Origin: Albula goreensis | Lineage: Eukaryota; Chordata; Actinopteri; Albuliformes; Albulidae | Direction: 5' to 3' | Assembly (NCBI GenBank): GCA_022829145.1 | Contig: CM040746.1 | Span: 12,770,184-12,834,183, forward strand | Length of the DNA stretch: 64,000 nt | Part shown: in pieces, positions 56,801-63,513 of the stretch | Position numbering within the stretch: the first letter of the stretch is position 1 | Layout: every line of letters begins with the position of its first letter | Notes under the pieces: model-generated | What the model saw: only the letters and a program-made list of their open reading frames with translations | Database searches by the model: none | Told to the model about the DNA's origin: nothing | Program-made: the position numbers and the translations under genes

Positions 56801-59800
56801 CCTTCATATTTGAGGCCCTGAGCCGTTGCCTGCCTTGCCTGTCCATTAACTTTGCTTCTGCATATGTAAATGCTTGCTTTAGGTGTTACAAAGCTTAGGG
56901 AAATAGCTCTCTCACACAGACTTTGCCACTAGCAGTCCCAAACTCACATGCACTCTCTTACACACTGGCAAACACAAACTTTCTCTCTCCGAGACAGACA
57001 CGCACTCTCCCTCTCTTAGACACACACACACACAGACACACACACATCCATTCCTTGTGCTTGCTTGTGCAGTGCAGCTGGTGATTCTCCAGTGCGGTGT
57101 ATCAAATTTAATTCAAAATAAGAAAACAGCTGAGGCAATATCACAGCATCTCTGTAGTTGAGATATGATACCTTGAATTGTTCAGTTTGAACACAATATC
57201 CTGCCTCCCTATCAAAATCCTTACTCTCTATGTGTTATATGCCACATTTTCACAGTGCAGTGAAATCCTGAGTTTTCTATAATTGCATATGAATGATTTT
57301 ACATATGATGTGCCTGTCTAGGGTTACAGTAAGGCCTATGGTATGTAATGACATCATAAGGAATTATTCTCCAGTCCAGGGAATGTAAATATCACACAGA
57401 GCAGTGGAAAGACTACAATCTCCAATTATCATTACACTTGAAAAGCGGCTGGGTTTTTATAAGCTGTTTTTGAACGATTCCCAGTTTTGGAGACCGCAAA
57501 TAAATAAAGAACATGTGTCTTCGCACTGCTATGACGGCTCGCAGGGGGAGAGTTTGTATTTTGGTACTGCAGTCAAACCACAGACAGGCATGGGCTGTCT
57601 GTTACTGTGAAAAGCCAGACAAAAATCACCCAAACTTTGCTCCTGGGTTACACAATGATGTTCCCACATGCTTACAATTTCCAATTAGGAAGAACTGCTT
57701 TAGTTCAATAGTCTTTTTTGCAGATTAACATGCAGACTAAAATAGGTTTGAAGCTTAAGCGTGAAACCCTGGATGGTTCTGGAACTGGTCAAGCAGACGC
57801 ACTTTAGAGACGCTAAAACACTATCAAATTCTCCATCTCGCCTCTAATTAAAATCAAAATAAACTGTTGTGCCAGGAGCAGGAGCGGCAGCCATTTAAAA
57901 ACTCATAAGGCGCTCTGGAACCTCCGCCCAGTCGACGCCTTTGGAGCAAGCATTTCCGAACTCTGGAAAACAGTCAGCTGACGGCATCGCCAGGCAACTG
58001 ATCATGAGCTATGGGAAATTCCAACATCTCCTGACCCATTGCTATCAAATGTCACAAACTGATTGCTTTTCAGATATGGAGCACACAGCTGCAGCAAAGC
58101 CATGTTTGCGTTTTGATGTTTTGCCAAGTGTACAGGACAATAATGGTTGTGGTATTTGTGAGTTGAAACTATTTTCCCATAGTCCACACATGTATTCATC
58201 AAATAATAATACCTAAAGCCATAGCATCCTGTGACCTTTTGTCTGTCTTATGTCTAAATTGTAATGGGATGGGGTTATGCCTAGTGTTTGGATGGGAGAC
58301 CACCAGGGAAACCCAGGTTACTGCTAGACTGTTCCTTTGATGAGCCAGTAGGGGGCAGCCTTCCCACTAGCCCAAGCAAAAAACCAATTCCCAAGAGCAG
58401 TGCTTAACTGCAATGTGGGAGTCTACTGAATGACATGGTAAACTGATGTCCTGACTCACTGTGGTTACTAGTCATTACAACCTCATGGTGCATGCCACAA
58501 ACAGTAGGTGATCCCTTGCATCCTGTATAACAGTTAGCATTAATGGTTCCCAAACTCTTCTGTGGGTTAATCCACATCACTGTATGTTGGTTGTCCATCC
58601 GCCCATAACTTCAAACAATTTACCCACAATGCCACACCACATCAGATATCTGTCTTTCAAGAAATTGATTTCTTTATTCAGTTTCATCATTTTTAATAAA
58701 ATCAGTTCTCAGATGTGTATTGCATTTCTTTTGTATATTGTGCTTGGAAAAGATGAGTCCTTTTAAACAAAGTTACATTAAGTCAGTGTGTTAAGTCCTA
58801 AATGTGTTGAAAGTATGGACACCTGACTATTGAAATTAAACCATATGTGGAAAATTGTGTAAAACTGAGTTAAGCAACAAAGCAGATTGCAATGACTGAA
58901 ATTTAACTGTATTACAGTCTGTTTATCCATGAAATAATGCAATTTAAGCACATTTCCATTCCTTTTAATTAATCAAGATATTGATTAGAATGAAACCCTG
59001 CATACACAGGGGTACTCCTGGACCGGATTTTGGAACATCTGCTCCAGCACATACTGGGGTAGCCTACAGAAGATGAAAAAAAAATGTGCAGCTAAAATAA
59101 TCATCATACATTTTTGTTTATGTACCTACAGCCTTCTTTCCTTAATAAATCTGTTTTTAGAATTAACCACATGAACTTTACAACCCTGAAAATGATGTGC
59201 GCTTTTTGTGTACAGTTTAGATACATCCAGTGAATCAGTACCAGAAGTAATATCCACCCATGACTCTTTTCTCATAACTCTGAAAGATGACCAAGAGAAA
59301 TTCCCAGTCCTTCTTTAAACTCAGGAGATAAGTAAAAGCACACACTTCCAGACAGCCAGTGAGGTAATCACTTCACCCACTGAGTGATAAGACCCCAAAA
59401 GAACTGATTTGTTGATGTCATCAAGTCCACAATGTGTTTTAGTTTAATTAAACGTTAAATGTTTACTTTTTCTGGTCCAGAGAAAACAGTGCTGGTTACG
59501 CCCTGTGTAACTAATTACATGAGGGAAAGCTTGCAGAGTACAAGATCTGCAGGACTTTTTAGCTCTCAGACTTTCAATTATGTCATCATAATATCATTTT
59601 CTTACAACATATGGCGTGTCTAGAAAACTTTAAGAAACAGCTGACTTTCCTACAGAACAATTCCACAAGTATTGAAGTATTTCCACAAGATATGGAATGG
59701 ACACCGATAAGCTTTGCGAAAAAAAAGGACAGTAATAGTGTGACACCATACTCCTGGCTAACAATGCTGCACTGTCATAACACTGTGACAGAGTGACAGA

Positions 59801-60491
59801 GTTGTGTTCTTATGACACCCACGCAGCAATGTAACGCCGTGGTTATGCAGAACTAAGGGTTCCGCCAACGTGACAACACAAGGATATCACTGACACAAAA
59901 GTGTTATAGCGTTGCTGCAATGTAAAAATTAACGTGCCATACCCATGTGACAAATTGTTTCTCAATTCCACATAACAATAATTTTCCATTTTTCCATTTA
60001 AAATTACGCATATAGCCAACTATTTCTTCATATGGGCTACTTTAGACCTTTTCTGCCTACTTTTCCAATACGTTATCTATTGCATAGATAACGGCGCAGT
60101 ATCCACTATCAAAATTATTGCTGTTCCTTATATTTACATGTACTCCATAATAGTTTATACAGTATTTACTTTTTTGGATCCTGTTCCGGAAAAATCCCAC
60201 GCACCTTTTTTTATTTATTTTTACCTTGCGTTACCTCCATCAAAAACAGCCCATAGAGAAGAACCATAAGTCTTGTCACAAACTTGCATTACTAATACTT
60301 GTGCTTTTACGTCCATGCACTTTGCAGCCTATACAACGCACTCCTTTTGCGACGTTTGCGAAATTAAAGTTGGCAATCTAAAGCATTCTACAGCCAAATG
60401 TTGCGTTTGTGATTGTCATTGGAACATTGGCAACATACCTGGACACAGGAGGTAGAGAAAGCGGGGTACCCTGAGATCCATGGCCGTCCAT
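13443..60491 (-). CDS. cobll1: cobll1 gene, whole coding span (13 coding exons)
   Basis: Cordon-bleu WH2 repeat protein-like 1, a cytoplasmic, largely disordered scaffold related to the actin nucleator COBL. I joined 13 exons by GT/AG sites and reading phase. Their lengths sum to 3,339 nt, which is 1,112 codons plus stop and close to human COBLL1 (about 1,200). The order is: start [16 protein letters not shown]; ubiquitin-like segments (about residues 57-150 and 151-226); a basic linker with [19 protein letters not shown] (313-321); KRKAPQPP (368-375); an acidic stretch with [11 protein letters not shown]; a COBLL1-specific block with [18 protein letters not shown] (from 665); AAPRPY and LKRSQSL (965 onward); and a short C-terminus. 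These blocks match COBLL1 better than COBL. The gene lies tail-to-head after slc38a11, as in mammals. No WH2 segment was found at the C-terminus. The paralogue letter (a or b) cannot be decided. Confidence 0.93.
13515..14037 (-). other. cobll1 intron 12
   Basis: A 523-bp AT-rich intron. I read all of it on the minus strand for a WH2-coding exon, which human COBLL1 would have at this point, and found none. Confidence 0.75.
14038..14223 (-). CDS. cobll1: cobll1 coding exon 12
   Basis: Residues 1028-1089, 62 codons, phase 0 at both ends. The donor CCGACA|GTGAGTA is strong; the acceptor GTGTGTGAAG|GAGAGG has a poor pyrimidine tract. The product starts very charged ([11 protein letters not shown]) and continues [20 protein letters not shown]. 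It occupies the place of the human segment before the WH2 domain, but similarity is low. The exact acceptor is uncertain. Confidence 0.72.
14490..14633 (-). other. Candidate cassette exon in cobll1 intron 11
   Basis: A 144-nt open segment, 48 codons, flanked by an acceptor CTAATCTTCAG|TCAGTG and a donor CTTCCT|GTAAGC, phase 0 at both ends. It would fit between cobll1 exons 11 and 12 without shifting frame. The product would be basic, with [20 protein letters not shown]. It has no human COBLL1 counterpart I recognise and does not resemble WH2. It may be a fish-specific exon or a chance open frame. Confidence 0.3.
15098..15175. repeat. Mixed (GT)n/(GA)n/(TA)n simple repeat
   Basis: GTGTATGTGTGTGTGAGAGA passes into AGAGAGCG, a second GT run and TATATA. 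It lies in cobll1 intron 11. Confidence 0.85.
16571..18108 (-). CDS. cobll1: cobll1 coding exon 11 (large exon)
   Basis: Residues 515-1027, a 1,538-nt exon typical of COBL and COBLL1 genes. The acceptor is CTTCCTCTCAG|TTTCTG and the donor AGCTCG|GTAAGT. Recognisable COBLL1 blocks are [18 protein letters not shown] followed by [11 protein letters not shown], then [12 protein letters not shown], and near the end [13 protein letters not shown] and [12 protein letters not shown], all with clear human counterparts. Between them the sequence is proline-, glutamate- and serine-rich and probably disordered. No WH2 consensus (LL..I..G..LKKV) is present. Confidence 0.96.
18109..19057 (-). other. cobll1 intron 10
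   Basis: AT-rich; no repeats or genes recognised. Confidence 0.7.
19058..19140 (-). CDS. cobll1: cobll1 coding exon 10
   Basis: Residues 487-515. The acceptor is GTTTTGACAG|ACCAGC and the donor CACAAAG|GTGGGT. It encodes an acidic stretch, [20 protein letters not shown] and onward, with no recognised motif. It is accepted from splice sites, phases on both sides and an unbroken frame. Confidence 0.82.
19341..19617 (-). CDS. cobll1: cobll1 coding exon 9 (acidic, Pro/Ser-rich)
   Basis: Residues 395-487. The acceptor is GATCACGGCACAG|CTGTGG and the donor is a weak [25 protein letters not shown] resembles human YSLEEIDEKEEL. The remainder is low-complexity acidic and Pro/Ser-rich sequence. The weak donor is accepted because its two leftover bases join exon 10 in the correct frame. 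Confidence 0.88.
20088..20323 (-). other. Candidate alternative terminal exon of cobll1
   Basis: It follows an acceptor TGGGCTTCACAG|AAGAGA and stays open for 77 further codons to a TGA. The single base left by cobll1 exon 8 would complete its first codon and keep it in frame, giving [16 protein letters not shown] and onward, ending [10 protein letters not shown]. The stretch is clearly less AT-rich than the intron around it. No close AATAAA was seen downstream. It may be a short-isoform end or an old inserted sequence. Confidence 0.25.
20755..20850 (+). mobile_element. Possible SINE 3' end
   Basis: CAGCACTTTGATATGGATAA, then GGTGCTGCATAGATACAATG and an ATTATTGTTATGATTATTAT tract, recall the AAGCGCTATATAAATG plus (ATT)n tail of teleost SINEs. 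It is too eroded to assign to a family. Confidence 0.4.
21363..21896. repeat. 46-bp tandem array, about 11-12 units
   Basis: The unit begins AATCTAACTGTGTTCTCTGA and continues TTCAATAATGAATACAGCAA, then CAGAAT. The first units start at 21,363 and 21,409. Units are nearly identical except for GATTC/GTTTC and CAGCAA/CAGTAA variants and one disrupted zone at about 21,625-21,700. The array lies in cobll1 intron 8. Confidence 0.95.
24226..24361 (-). CDS. cobll1: cobll1 coding exon 8 (second KRAP motif)
   Basis: Residues 350-395. The acceptor is GGTGTGTAG|GAGGTG and the donor ATTAAAG|GTTTGTG. It reads [19 protein letters not shown], matching human SSLRRTKRKAPSPPSKIPP. It ends with one base (G) of a split Ala codon completed by exon 9. 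Confidence 0.94.
24724..24805. repeat. (TG)n microsatellite
   Basis: About 40 uninterrupted TG units in cobll1 intron 7, about 360 bp upstream of exon 8. This is the purest array in the window. Confidence 0.98.
25087..25860 (+). pseudogene. Decayed non-LTR retrotransposon reverse transcriptase
   Basis: The fragments, spread over several frames with stops, follow the order of a LINE reverse transcriptase: [33 protein letters not shown], [15 protein letters not shown], [21 protein letters not shown] and PYADD at about 25,642-25,656 (the catalytic YxDD-type motif). It carries frameshifts and in-frame stops and cannot be functional. It sits antisense to cobll1 in intron 7. The clade was not assigned. 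Confidence 0.88.
26035..26101. repeat. (GT)n microsatellite
   Basis: About 33 GT units just right of the decayed retrotransposon in cobll1 intron 7. Confidence 0.98.
26272..26502 (-). CDS. cobll1: cobll1 coding exon 7 (first KRRAP motif)
   Basis: Residues 273-349, exactly 77 codons, phase 0 at both ends. The acceptor is TTGTTTGAAG|GTGGTG and the donor GACCAG|GTAAAC. It includes [15 protein letters not shown] and [18 protein letters not shown], matching human [18 protein letters not shown]. The KRRAP motifs of COBL bind the SH3 domain of syndapin; the same role here is inferred only from the motif. Confidence 0.96.
26616..26713 (-). CDS. cobll1: cobll1 coding exon 6
   Basis: Residues 241-272. 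The acceptor is GACTTTCTTAG|AAGATA and the donor GGACCAG|GTGTGTC. It encodes [20 protein letters not shown], the equivalent of human KEKENKGFFSFFQRSKKKRD. This is a basic linker that immediately follows the ubiquitin-like region. Confidence 0.94.
26902..26943 (-). CDS. cobll1: cobll1 coding exon 5 (42-nt small exon)
   Basis: A small exon reading (S)[13 protein letters not shown]. The acceptor is TTTTAATAG|GTGTTT and the donor CATGAAG|GTAAGA. It uses the one base left by exon 4 and leaves one base for exon 6. The length of 42 nt keeps frame, so it could be skipped as a cassette. Sequence alone would be weak, but both splice sites and both phases agree. Confidence 0.8.
27176..27401 (-). CDS. 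cobll1: cobll1 coding exon 4 (Cobl ubiquitin-like domain)
   Basis: Residues 151-226. The acceptor is GTTCTTCAG|GCTACT and the donor CTAAAA|GTAAGA. It carries the core of the cordon-bleu ubiquitin-like domain: [27 protein letters not shown] and [19 protein letters not shown]. These are the most conserved residues between COBL and COBLL1. Confidence 0.97.
28199..28636 (-). other. Exon-like open frame running into a minisatellite
   Basis: A strong acceptor (TCCTCTCTGTTTCTTGTGTCAG region) is followed by an open frame: ATGCTGTGGCTC..., with [37 protein letters not shown] and [15 protein letters not shown]. It then passes into 27-bp repeats that stay open as a 9-residue repeat (RDRVSMTGP type). 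AAGADLTLC recalls an ankyrin repeat, but I cannot name the protein. It sits in cobll1 intron 3, on the same strand, and is in phase with exon 3. It has no place in known COBLL1 proteins and is probably a duplicated or broken exon of another gene. Confidence 0.35.
28203..28447. repeat. 27-bp minisatellite, about 9 units
   Basis: Units start at 28,203, 28,232, 28,259, 28,286, 28,313, 28,340, 28,367, 28,394 and a degenerate one near 28,421. The core is TCTGTCCCTCGGCCCTGTCA then TGCTCAC. Units differ at only a few sites (GCC/GTC, GCTCAC/GCGCAC). The period is a multiple of three, so several frames remain open across it. Confidence 0.95.
30937..31144 (-). CDS. cobll1: cobll1 coding exon 3
   Basis: Residues 81-150. 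The acceptor is TTGTTTTCCAG|TAAGCC and the donor [32 protein letters not shown] and [20 protein letters not shown] match the human protein almost residue for residue. This completes the N-terminal ubiquitin-like segment shared with COBL. Confidence 0.96.
31145..35922 (-). other. cobll1 intron 2
   Basis: It contains the SINE at 34.3 kb. Otherwise AT-rich sequence with no supported gene. Confidence 0.7.
34301..34510 (+). mobile_element. tRNA-derived SINE
   Basis: The tRNA-like head has an A-box-like TAGCTAAGG and a B box GGCGGTTCAAGCTCC. The middle contains GGGCCCTTGAGCAACATCC. The 3' tail GTAAGTCACTTTGGATAAAA followed by GCATCAGCTAAATGACCATA and TGTAAT is the tail type shared by many teleost SINEs and their partner LINEs. 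It lies in cobll1 intron 2. Confidence 0.85.
35923..36111 (-). CDS. cobll1: cobll1 coding exon 2
   Basis: Residues 18-81. The acceptor is CTGCTCCTCCAG|AAGATCG and the donor CCTGGGAG|GTGAGAG. It encodes the proline-rich KGKAPPPP and then [20 protein letters not shown], closely matching human MEQKENMIDKDVELSVVLPG at the start of the first ubiquitin-like segment. The internal Met (MDQKENL) could serve as a start in a shorter isoform. Confidence 0.95.
39440..39582 (-). mobile_element. 5S-rRNA-derived SINE (SINE3-like), copy B
   Basis: On the minus strand: TAAGCTAAGCAGGGTTGGGC, then AGTGTTTGGATGGGAGATGA and CCTGG. This is a close match to the 5S rRNA region around AAGCAGGGTTGGGCCTGG. Its orientation is opposite to copy A. 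The 5S-like head is better preserved than in copy A, while the body is short. Intron 1 of cobll1. Confidence 0.78.
41378..41437. repeat. (GC)n-(CA)n compound microsatellite
   Basis: About 11 bp of alternating GC followed directly by about 25 CA units. Alternating purine-pyrimidine sequence of this type favours Z-DNA. It lies in cobll1 intron 1. Confidence 0.95.
44836..44886. repeat. (CA)n microsatellite
   Basis: About 22 CA units with one TC interruption near the start, in cobll1 intron 1. Confidence 0.97.
45074..45460 (+). repeat. Unclassified dispersed repeat, copy 1
   Basis: It shares blocks in the same order with 48,127-48,510: TTTCCAC.CCTTA, GCATGTCACGACAGAATC, GTTTTTAATAAGATTACAAG, AATTCTGAAATATCAG, TCCTCTG, TTGCTGCTACT, and a final TCAA.AA.TTACA. 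The two copies are colinear and nearly equal in length. Confidence 0.7.
45955..46185 (+). repeat. Teleost interspersed repeat fragment
   Basis: It contains GTCGCCAGTCCATTGCAAGG, a CACACATACACACACTCATT region, CATGTCTTTGGACTG and AAACCTGCACACTCCACACA then GAGGGCCC. This series of motifs occurs in a very common fish interspersed repeat. The family name is not certain from sequence alone; it is probably the 3' part of a non-LTR element. Confidence 0.6.
48127..48510 (+). repeat. Unclassified dispersed repeat, copy 2
   Basis: It is colinear with 45,074-45,460: TTTCCACGCCTTACTA, GCATGTTACAACAGAACAG, GTTTTTAATAAGATTCCAAG, AATTCTGAAATCTCAA, AATCCTCTG, TTGCTGCCACTAAGG. Shared blocks are separated by substitutions and small gaps, indicating an old duplication or two insertions of one mobile element. 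Confidence 0.7.
57021..57048. repeat. Short (CA)n tract
   Basis: Two short CA blocks separated by GA within an AGACACAC-rich stretch, in cobll1 intron 1. Confidence 0.75.
58253..58520 (+). mobile_element. 5S-rRNA-derived SINE (SINE3-like), copy A
   Basis: The head resembles the 3' half of 5S rRNA with its internal promoter: AGTGTTTGGATGGGAGACCA then CCAGGGAAACCCAGGTTACT, compared with TTAGTACTTGGATGGGAGACCG in 5S rRNA. The body AACTGATGTCCTGACTCACT followed by GTGGTTACTAGTCATTA resembles the body of teleost 5S-SINEs. The copy is diverged; the right end is approximate. It lies in cobll1 intron 1. Confidence 0.75.
60439..60491 (-). CDS. cobll1: cobll1 coding exon 1 (start codon)
   Basis: Initiation exon, residues 1-17 plus two bases of codon 18. 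It reads [17 protein letters not shown] and ends TCCAG|GTATGTT. The human protein also begins MDG. The two leftover bases (AG) join the first base of exon 2 to make the Arg before [11 protein letters not shown], matching human ...ARRKPKAKAPLPP. This phase fit across 24 kb is the main evidence. The ATG used here has A at +4 in the second codon region and lies within sequence richer in CpG than its surroundings; a TTTTTCAG just upstream could mark a 5'UTR intron. Confidence 0.8.
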
Positions 60492-62039
60492 TCCTGTGTG
60501 TAACTCTATAGATTTAACTAAATCCGTCGGGCTGAAAAAGGCATGCAAAAGCAAAATTATTTGAACACAATCCCTCTAAGCCATACCATCACGCTGATAC
60601 TAATTGCTTTGACTGTCCGATGTGGGCGGACGAATCTATAACAATCTGAGAGTCACGCCATAGTGCCACTGGAGAAAGTCAACTTCCCCTCACGGACATC
60701 CATTGTCTATCTGCCTTTCCAGCGAGATTTAGTTTTAAACTAATGTCATTTTACATTCATCGTGTGCCAATTAAACCGTTACTCTAACAGATTCTTTCAG
60801 AGTGCAAACATTAGTATTTTCGTGGAAAAGTGTGCTCTCGGAACGGTTCCGTTGCTCCAATCCCAACGCCAGTAAACCAGTAGACTAATATTGGTAATCC
60901 CTTTCAAAAATGTCCGAATCAGATAAATACGAAGTTCTCCAACTACACAGAATTCTGCTAGAGCCCCCACCTTTTTGTCCGACGCTTTGCTCCTCATAAC
61001 AGTCGGTCTTCTGTCTCTACCCTGTCGCCTGAATTTACTCGGTCTGTTTTCACTGAACTACCACACTGCATTTTCAAGTCATGACATGATGGCACAATTC
61101 AAAGCCAAACTCCTTCTTCATTTCTCACATAGAAGTTAATTTTCCGAAGCATTTCAGACTACGCTGTTGCACTGCGAGTGAAAACATTCATCCACCTCTG
61201 ATACGCAAGTATGTCTCTAGTTTATTAAAATTCATATCACACTGTCCAAGAGCTGGAGCGACCCGCATAGTCGAGTCCACTCTTTGTCCTGCAACAGTCT
61301 GACTACGTATACTATTTTTCCCACGTAGCACGCGTCTTTTTTGCAAAAAGCCGGGTCAACTCTGATAGTAAGTTTGTCAGTTTGTGTTTAACCCATTCTT
61401 TAAATGTTCTAATACATTCCTATGAAATTCACTCATATTCATTATAATCTAAGCATTGGTTTGAGAACACCCCATTAAAACGTAATCACTTACAAGACGT
61501 CTTTGTCTCCCTTGGCAAAATGTAGCTGTTTGAACTTCCCGTGAGAGAAAAAAAACAGCCATGTGAAATACTGTACCCTCTTTGTATCTGAAGTTTTCCA
61601 ATTAATTTAGGAAAATGTATTGTTTGCAGCGCCGTCGCGTGGCAGAAATGTTTTGGCTGAGCGATTAAAAATTGACTGTGCTGCTCATTGTAAAATTATT
61701 TTTTCTCCTGTGTTTTTATATGTAAAATTTTGCCCCTCAGCAAATATAAAATCTAATATCCCTTTGTATTTCAACCATTGGTGTGTACATTTACATTATG
61801 TCTAAAAAGCAAAAATAACACAAACTTTTAGATTGCATAAGATTTATATCAAGACATAGACAACAAAGTCACAGTTAATGTCTACATTCATAAAACAATT
61901 AAAAATACGTAATGAGACAGATAATAGCAAATTGACCAAATGGACACAGTAAGTTGTTTATAAAGTATATAAAAAAAAACTTAGAAAGCAGCACCAGATC
62001 ACATGAAACACTACAAAGGAAAATGTAATTTAAAGAAGA
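60492..62039. other. slc38a11-cobll1 intergenic region with cobll1 promoter
   Basis: About 1.5 kb between the slc38a11 stop and the cobll1 start codon. 60,500-61,350 has several CpGs and is the likely cobll1 5'UTR and promoter; no TATA box was recognised. 61,550-62,039 must hold the slc38a11 3'UTR; no canonical AATAAA was found close to the stop. Confidence 0.55.
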
Positions 62040-62333
62040 TCAGGTGAACTGAAGAGCGTTCAGCGAAAGATTCTGGAGCTGCGGCAGACCGGTGGAGGGG
62101 GTGGTAAGTGTGACCGAGAGATTGGAGGAGGGGCAGTAGAACATTTCTGCCCCGTGGGAGCAGTCCTGGGGGTAGAGGGAAGTCATGGTTACACCGATGG
62201 CCACAACGAACATGCCCAACAGGAGGATGATGAAGGAGACAAGGTTCTCCCCCTGATACCAGCGTTGGGATGAAAGCTTGAGGTGGCATGCTGAAGGGAT
62301 GATGAAGATCAGCGGCACCGCACTCAACGCACC
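62040..62333 (-). CDS. slc38a11: slc38a11 last coding exon
   Basis: C-terminal 97 residues of sodium-coupled neutral amino acid transporter 11 (putative), a multi-pass membrane protein of the SLC38 family. The acceptor is CCGTTCCAG|GGTGCG. It begins GALSAVPLIFIIPSACHLKL, the conserved SLC38 segment, followed by another hydrophobic helix (VSFIILLLGMFVVAIGVTM) and a short tail with QDCSHGAEMFYC, which matches the human SLC38A11 tail (QDCTHGQEMFYC). The tail has two N-glycosylation sequons (NLS), as expected if the C-terminus faces outside. The stop is TGA at 62,040-62,042. The gene lies upstream of cobll1 on the same strand, as in mammals. Confidence 0.95.
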   Translation of the reverse strand, partial: GALSAVPLIFIIPSACHLKLSSQRWYQGENLVSFIILLLGMFVVAIGVTMTSLYPQDCSHGAEMFYCPSSNLSVTLTTPSTGLPQLQNLSLNALQFT

Positions 62334-62911
62334 CTGGAACGGACAGGTACAGAACCATCACACTCACTCCACACACACTGAGATCAATCAGTCTCAATAC
62401 ATTATAATGCACTGTGTTTATTTTGCACAATAGTTCAGTCACAAAACTTGCAGTTTACCTCAGGTTCAGTCCTTTGACCCACTGCGTATGCTGGTTTTCA
62501 TTAAAGCTAATCTCTTCATCAATTCAGGTTGTTGAAAAGGTGATTCGGGTTGAAACCCTACCACAATATTGTCCTTAAATGTATTTTGACCCAGTATCAG
62601 CTTTTTGCCATTTGCTATGTCTTGCTGTTGGAGCCTGGAACTGAACCCAGACAATGGGAACGACCTTCATATCTGGGAGCCAAGAGTCAGCTACCCTATG
62701 GAATGCAAAAGTGACCTTGCCCTGCTTTAGTGTAGTTAAAGGAAAAGGGAGTCAATAACTTGTGACTGCTCTGTGATATTACTACAATTTTACATTCAAA
62801 TGTGGTTTACTGTCAACTTGTGGTTCACTTCAGATATAAGATGCCAATCCTAGAGCAAAAACAGAGTGTCATTCTCAACTGGTGATTCATTCAAAAAGCC
62901 CTTCTACTTAC
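62334..62911 (-). other. slc38a11 last intron
   Basis: 578 bp between two phase-0 exons; nothing else recognised. Confidence 0.8.
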
Positions 62912-63043
62912 ATTTAGCTCTAGAACAGCACCAAGGCAGTCATAGGTGAGGGAGATGGCGGTGACCACTACTATTATCAGAATGGTCACTGCAACATGGG
63001 CCACACTGCTGAGTGTTGATTTGAAAAAGACATTGGACACCAC
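62912..63043 (-). CDS. slc38a11: slc38a11 penultimate coding exon
   Basis: A 44-codon exon, phase 0 at both ends. The acceptor is TTTGACTCAG|GTGGTG and the donor CTAAAT|GTAAGT. It encodes VVSNVFFKSTLSSVAHV, a strongly hydrophobic helix (VTILIIVVVTAISLTY) and DCLGAVLELN, which joins directly to GALSAVPLIF of the last exon. Human SLC38A11 has DCLGIVLELNG here. Upstream exons lie beyond the window. Confidence 0.94.
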
Positions 63044-63513
63044 CTGAGTCAAAGCAGAGAAACATCTTTTTCATTATCATGACGAGGCAAACAGTCAACA
63101 CTTCCTCTGAGGCAGTCTTCACTCTTAACTGAAGGTACTTTCAGCTCTGATTGTCACATGCTGGGTCCAATCAGGTCATCACCAGATGCACCTGCAGACA
63201 CCAGCATGGCCAGAGGCATGGACCAATCAGCATCCATGACACCTGCTGCAACACTCAGTATTGCAGTGTCAGACTTGTCAGTCACTTGAGGACAAGCCCA
63301 CTACAGGAGGCAAAAAAGGAAATTCAGATCATTATCTCCAAAGACAACCAAAGAGCAAGAACTCTTGAAATAAATGTCTTTCATGTATGATCATGAAATC
63401 CTAGCCCTGCATAGCCACACATGAGTCTGGCTGCTGTTCAGTGACAACATTGACTTCTACAAAATCTATTGATAGGATAATCAAATGCAGCCATTCACAT
63501 GGTACTATATGTA

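Larger units (their letters stand above)
36112..60438 (-). other. cobll1 intron 1 (24 kb)
   Basis: A long first intron between the initiator exon and exon 2. It contains CA arrays (41.4, 44.8 kb), poly-A runs near 41.84 and 43.2 kb, two 5S-SINEs (39.5, 58.3 kb), the duplicated repeat (45.1, 48.1 kb) and the 46-kb fish repeat. 51.9-52.7 kb has locally raised GC and CpG, and could hold a regulatory element or alternative promoter, but I see no supported exon. Confidence 0.7.

Noticed and set aside
56690-56850. GGGGCCCT-rich stretch resembling a transposon fragment
   Set aside because: It is suggestive of a repeat seen in fish genomes, but I found no ends, coding motif or second copy in the window.
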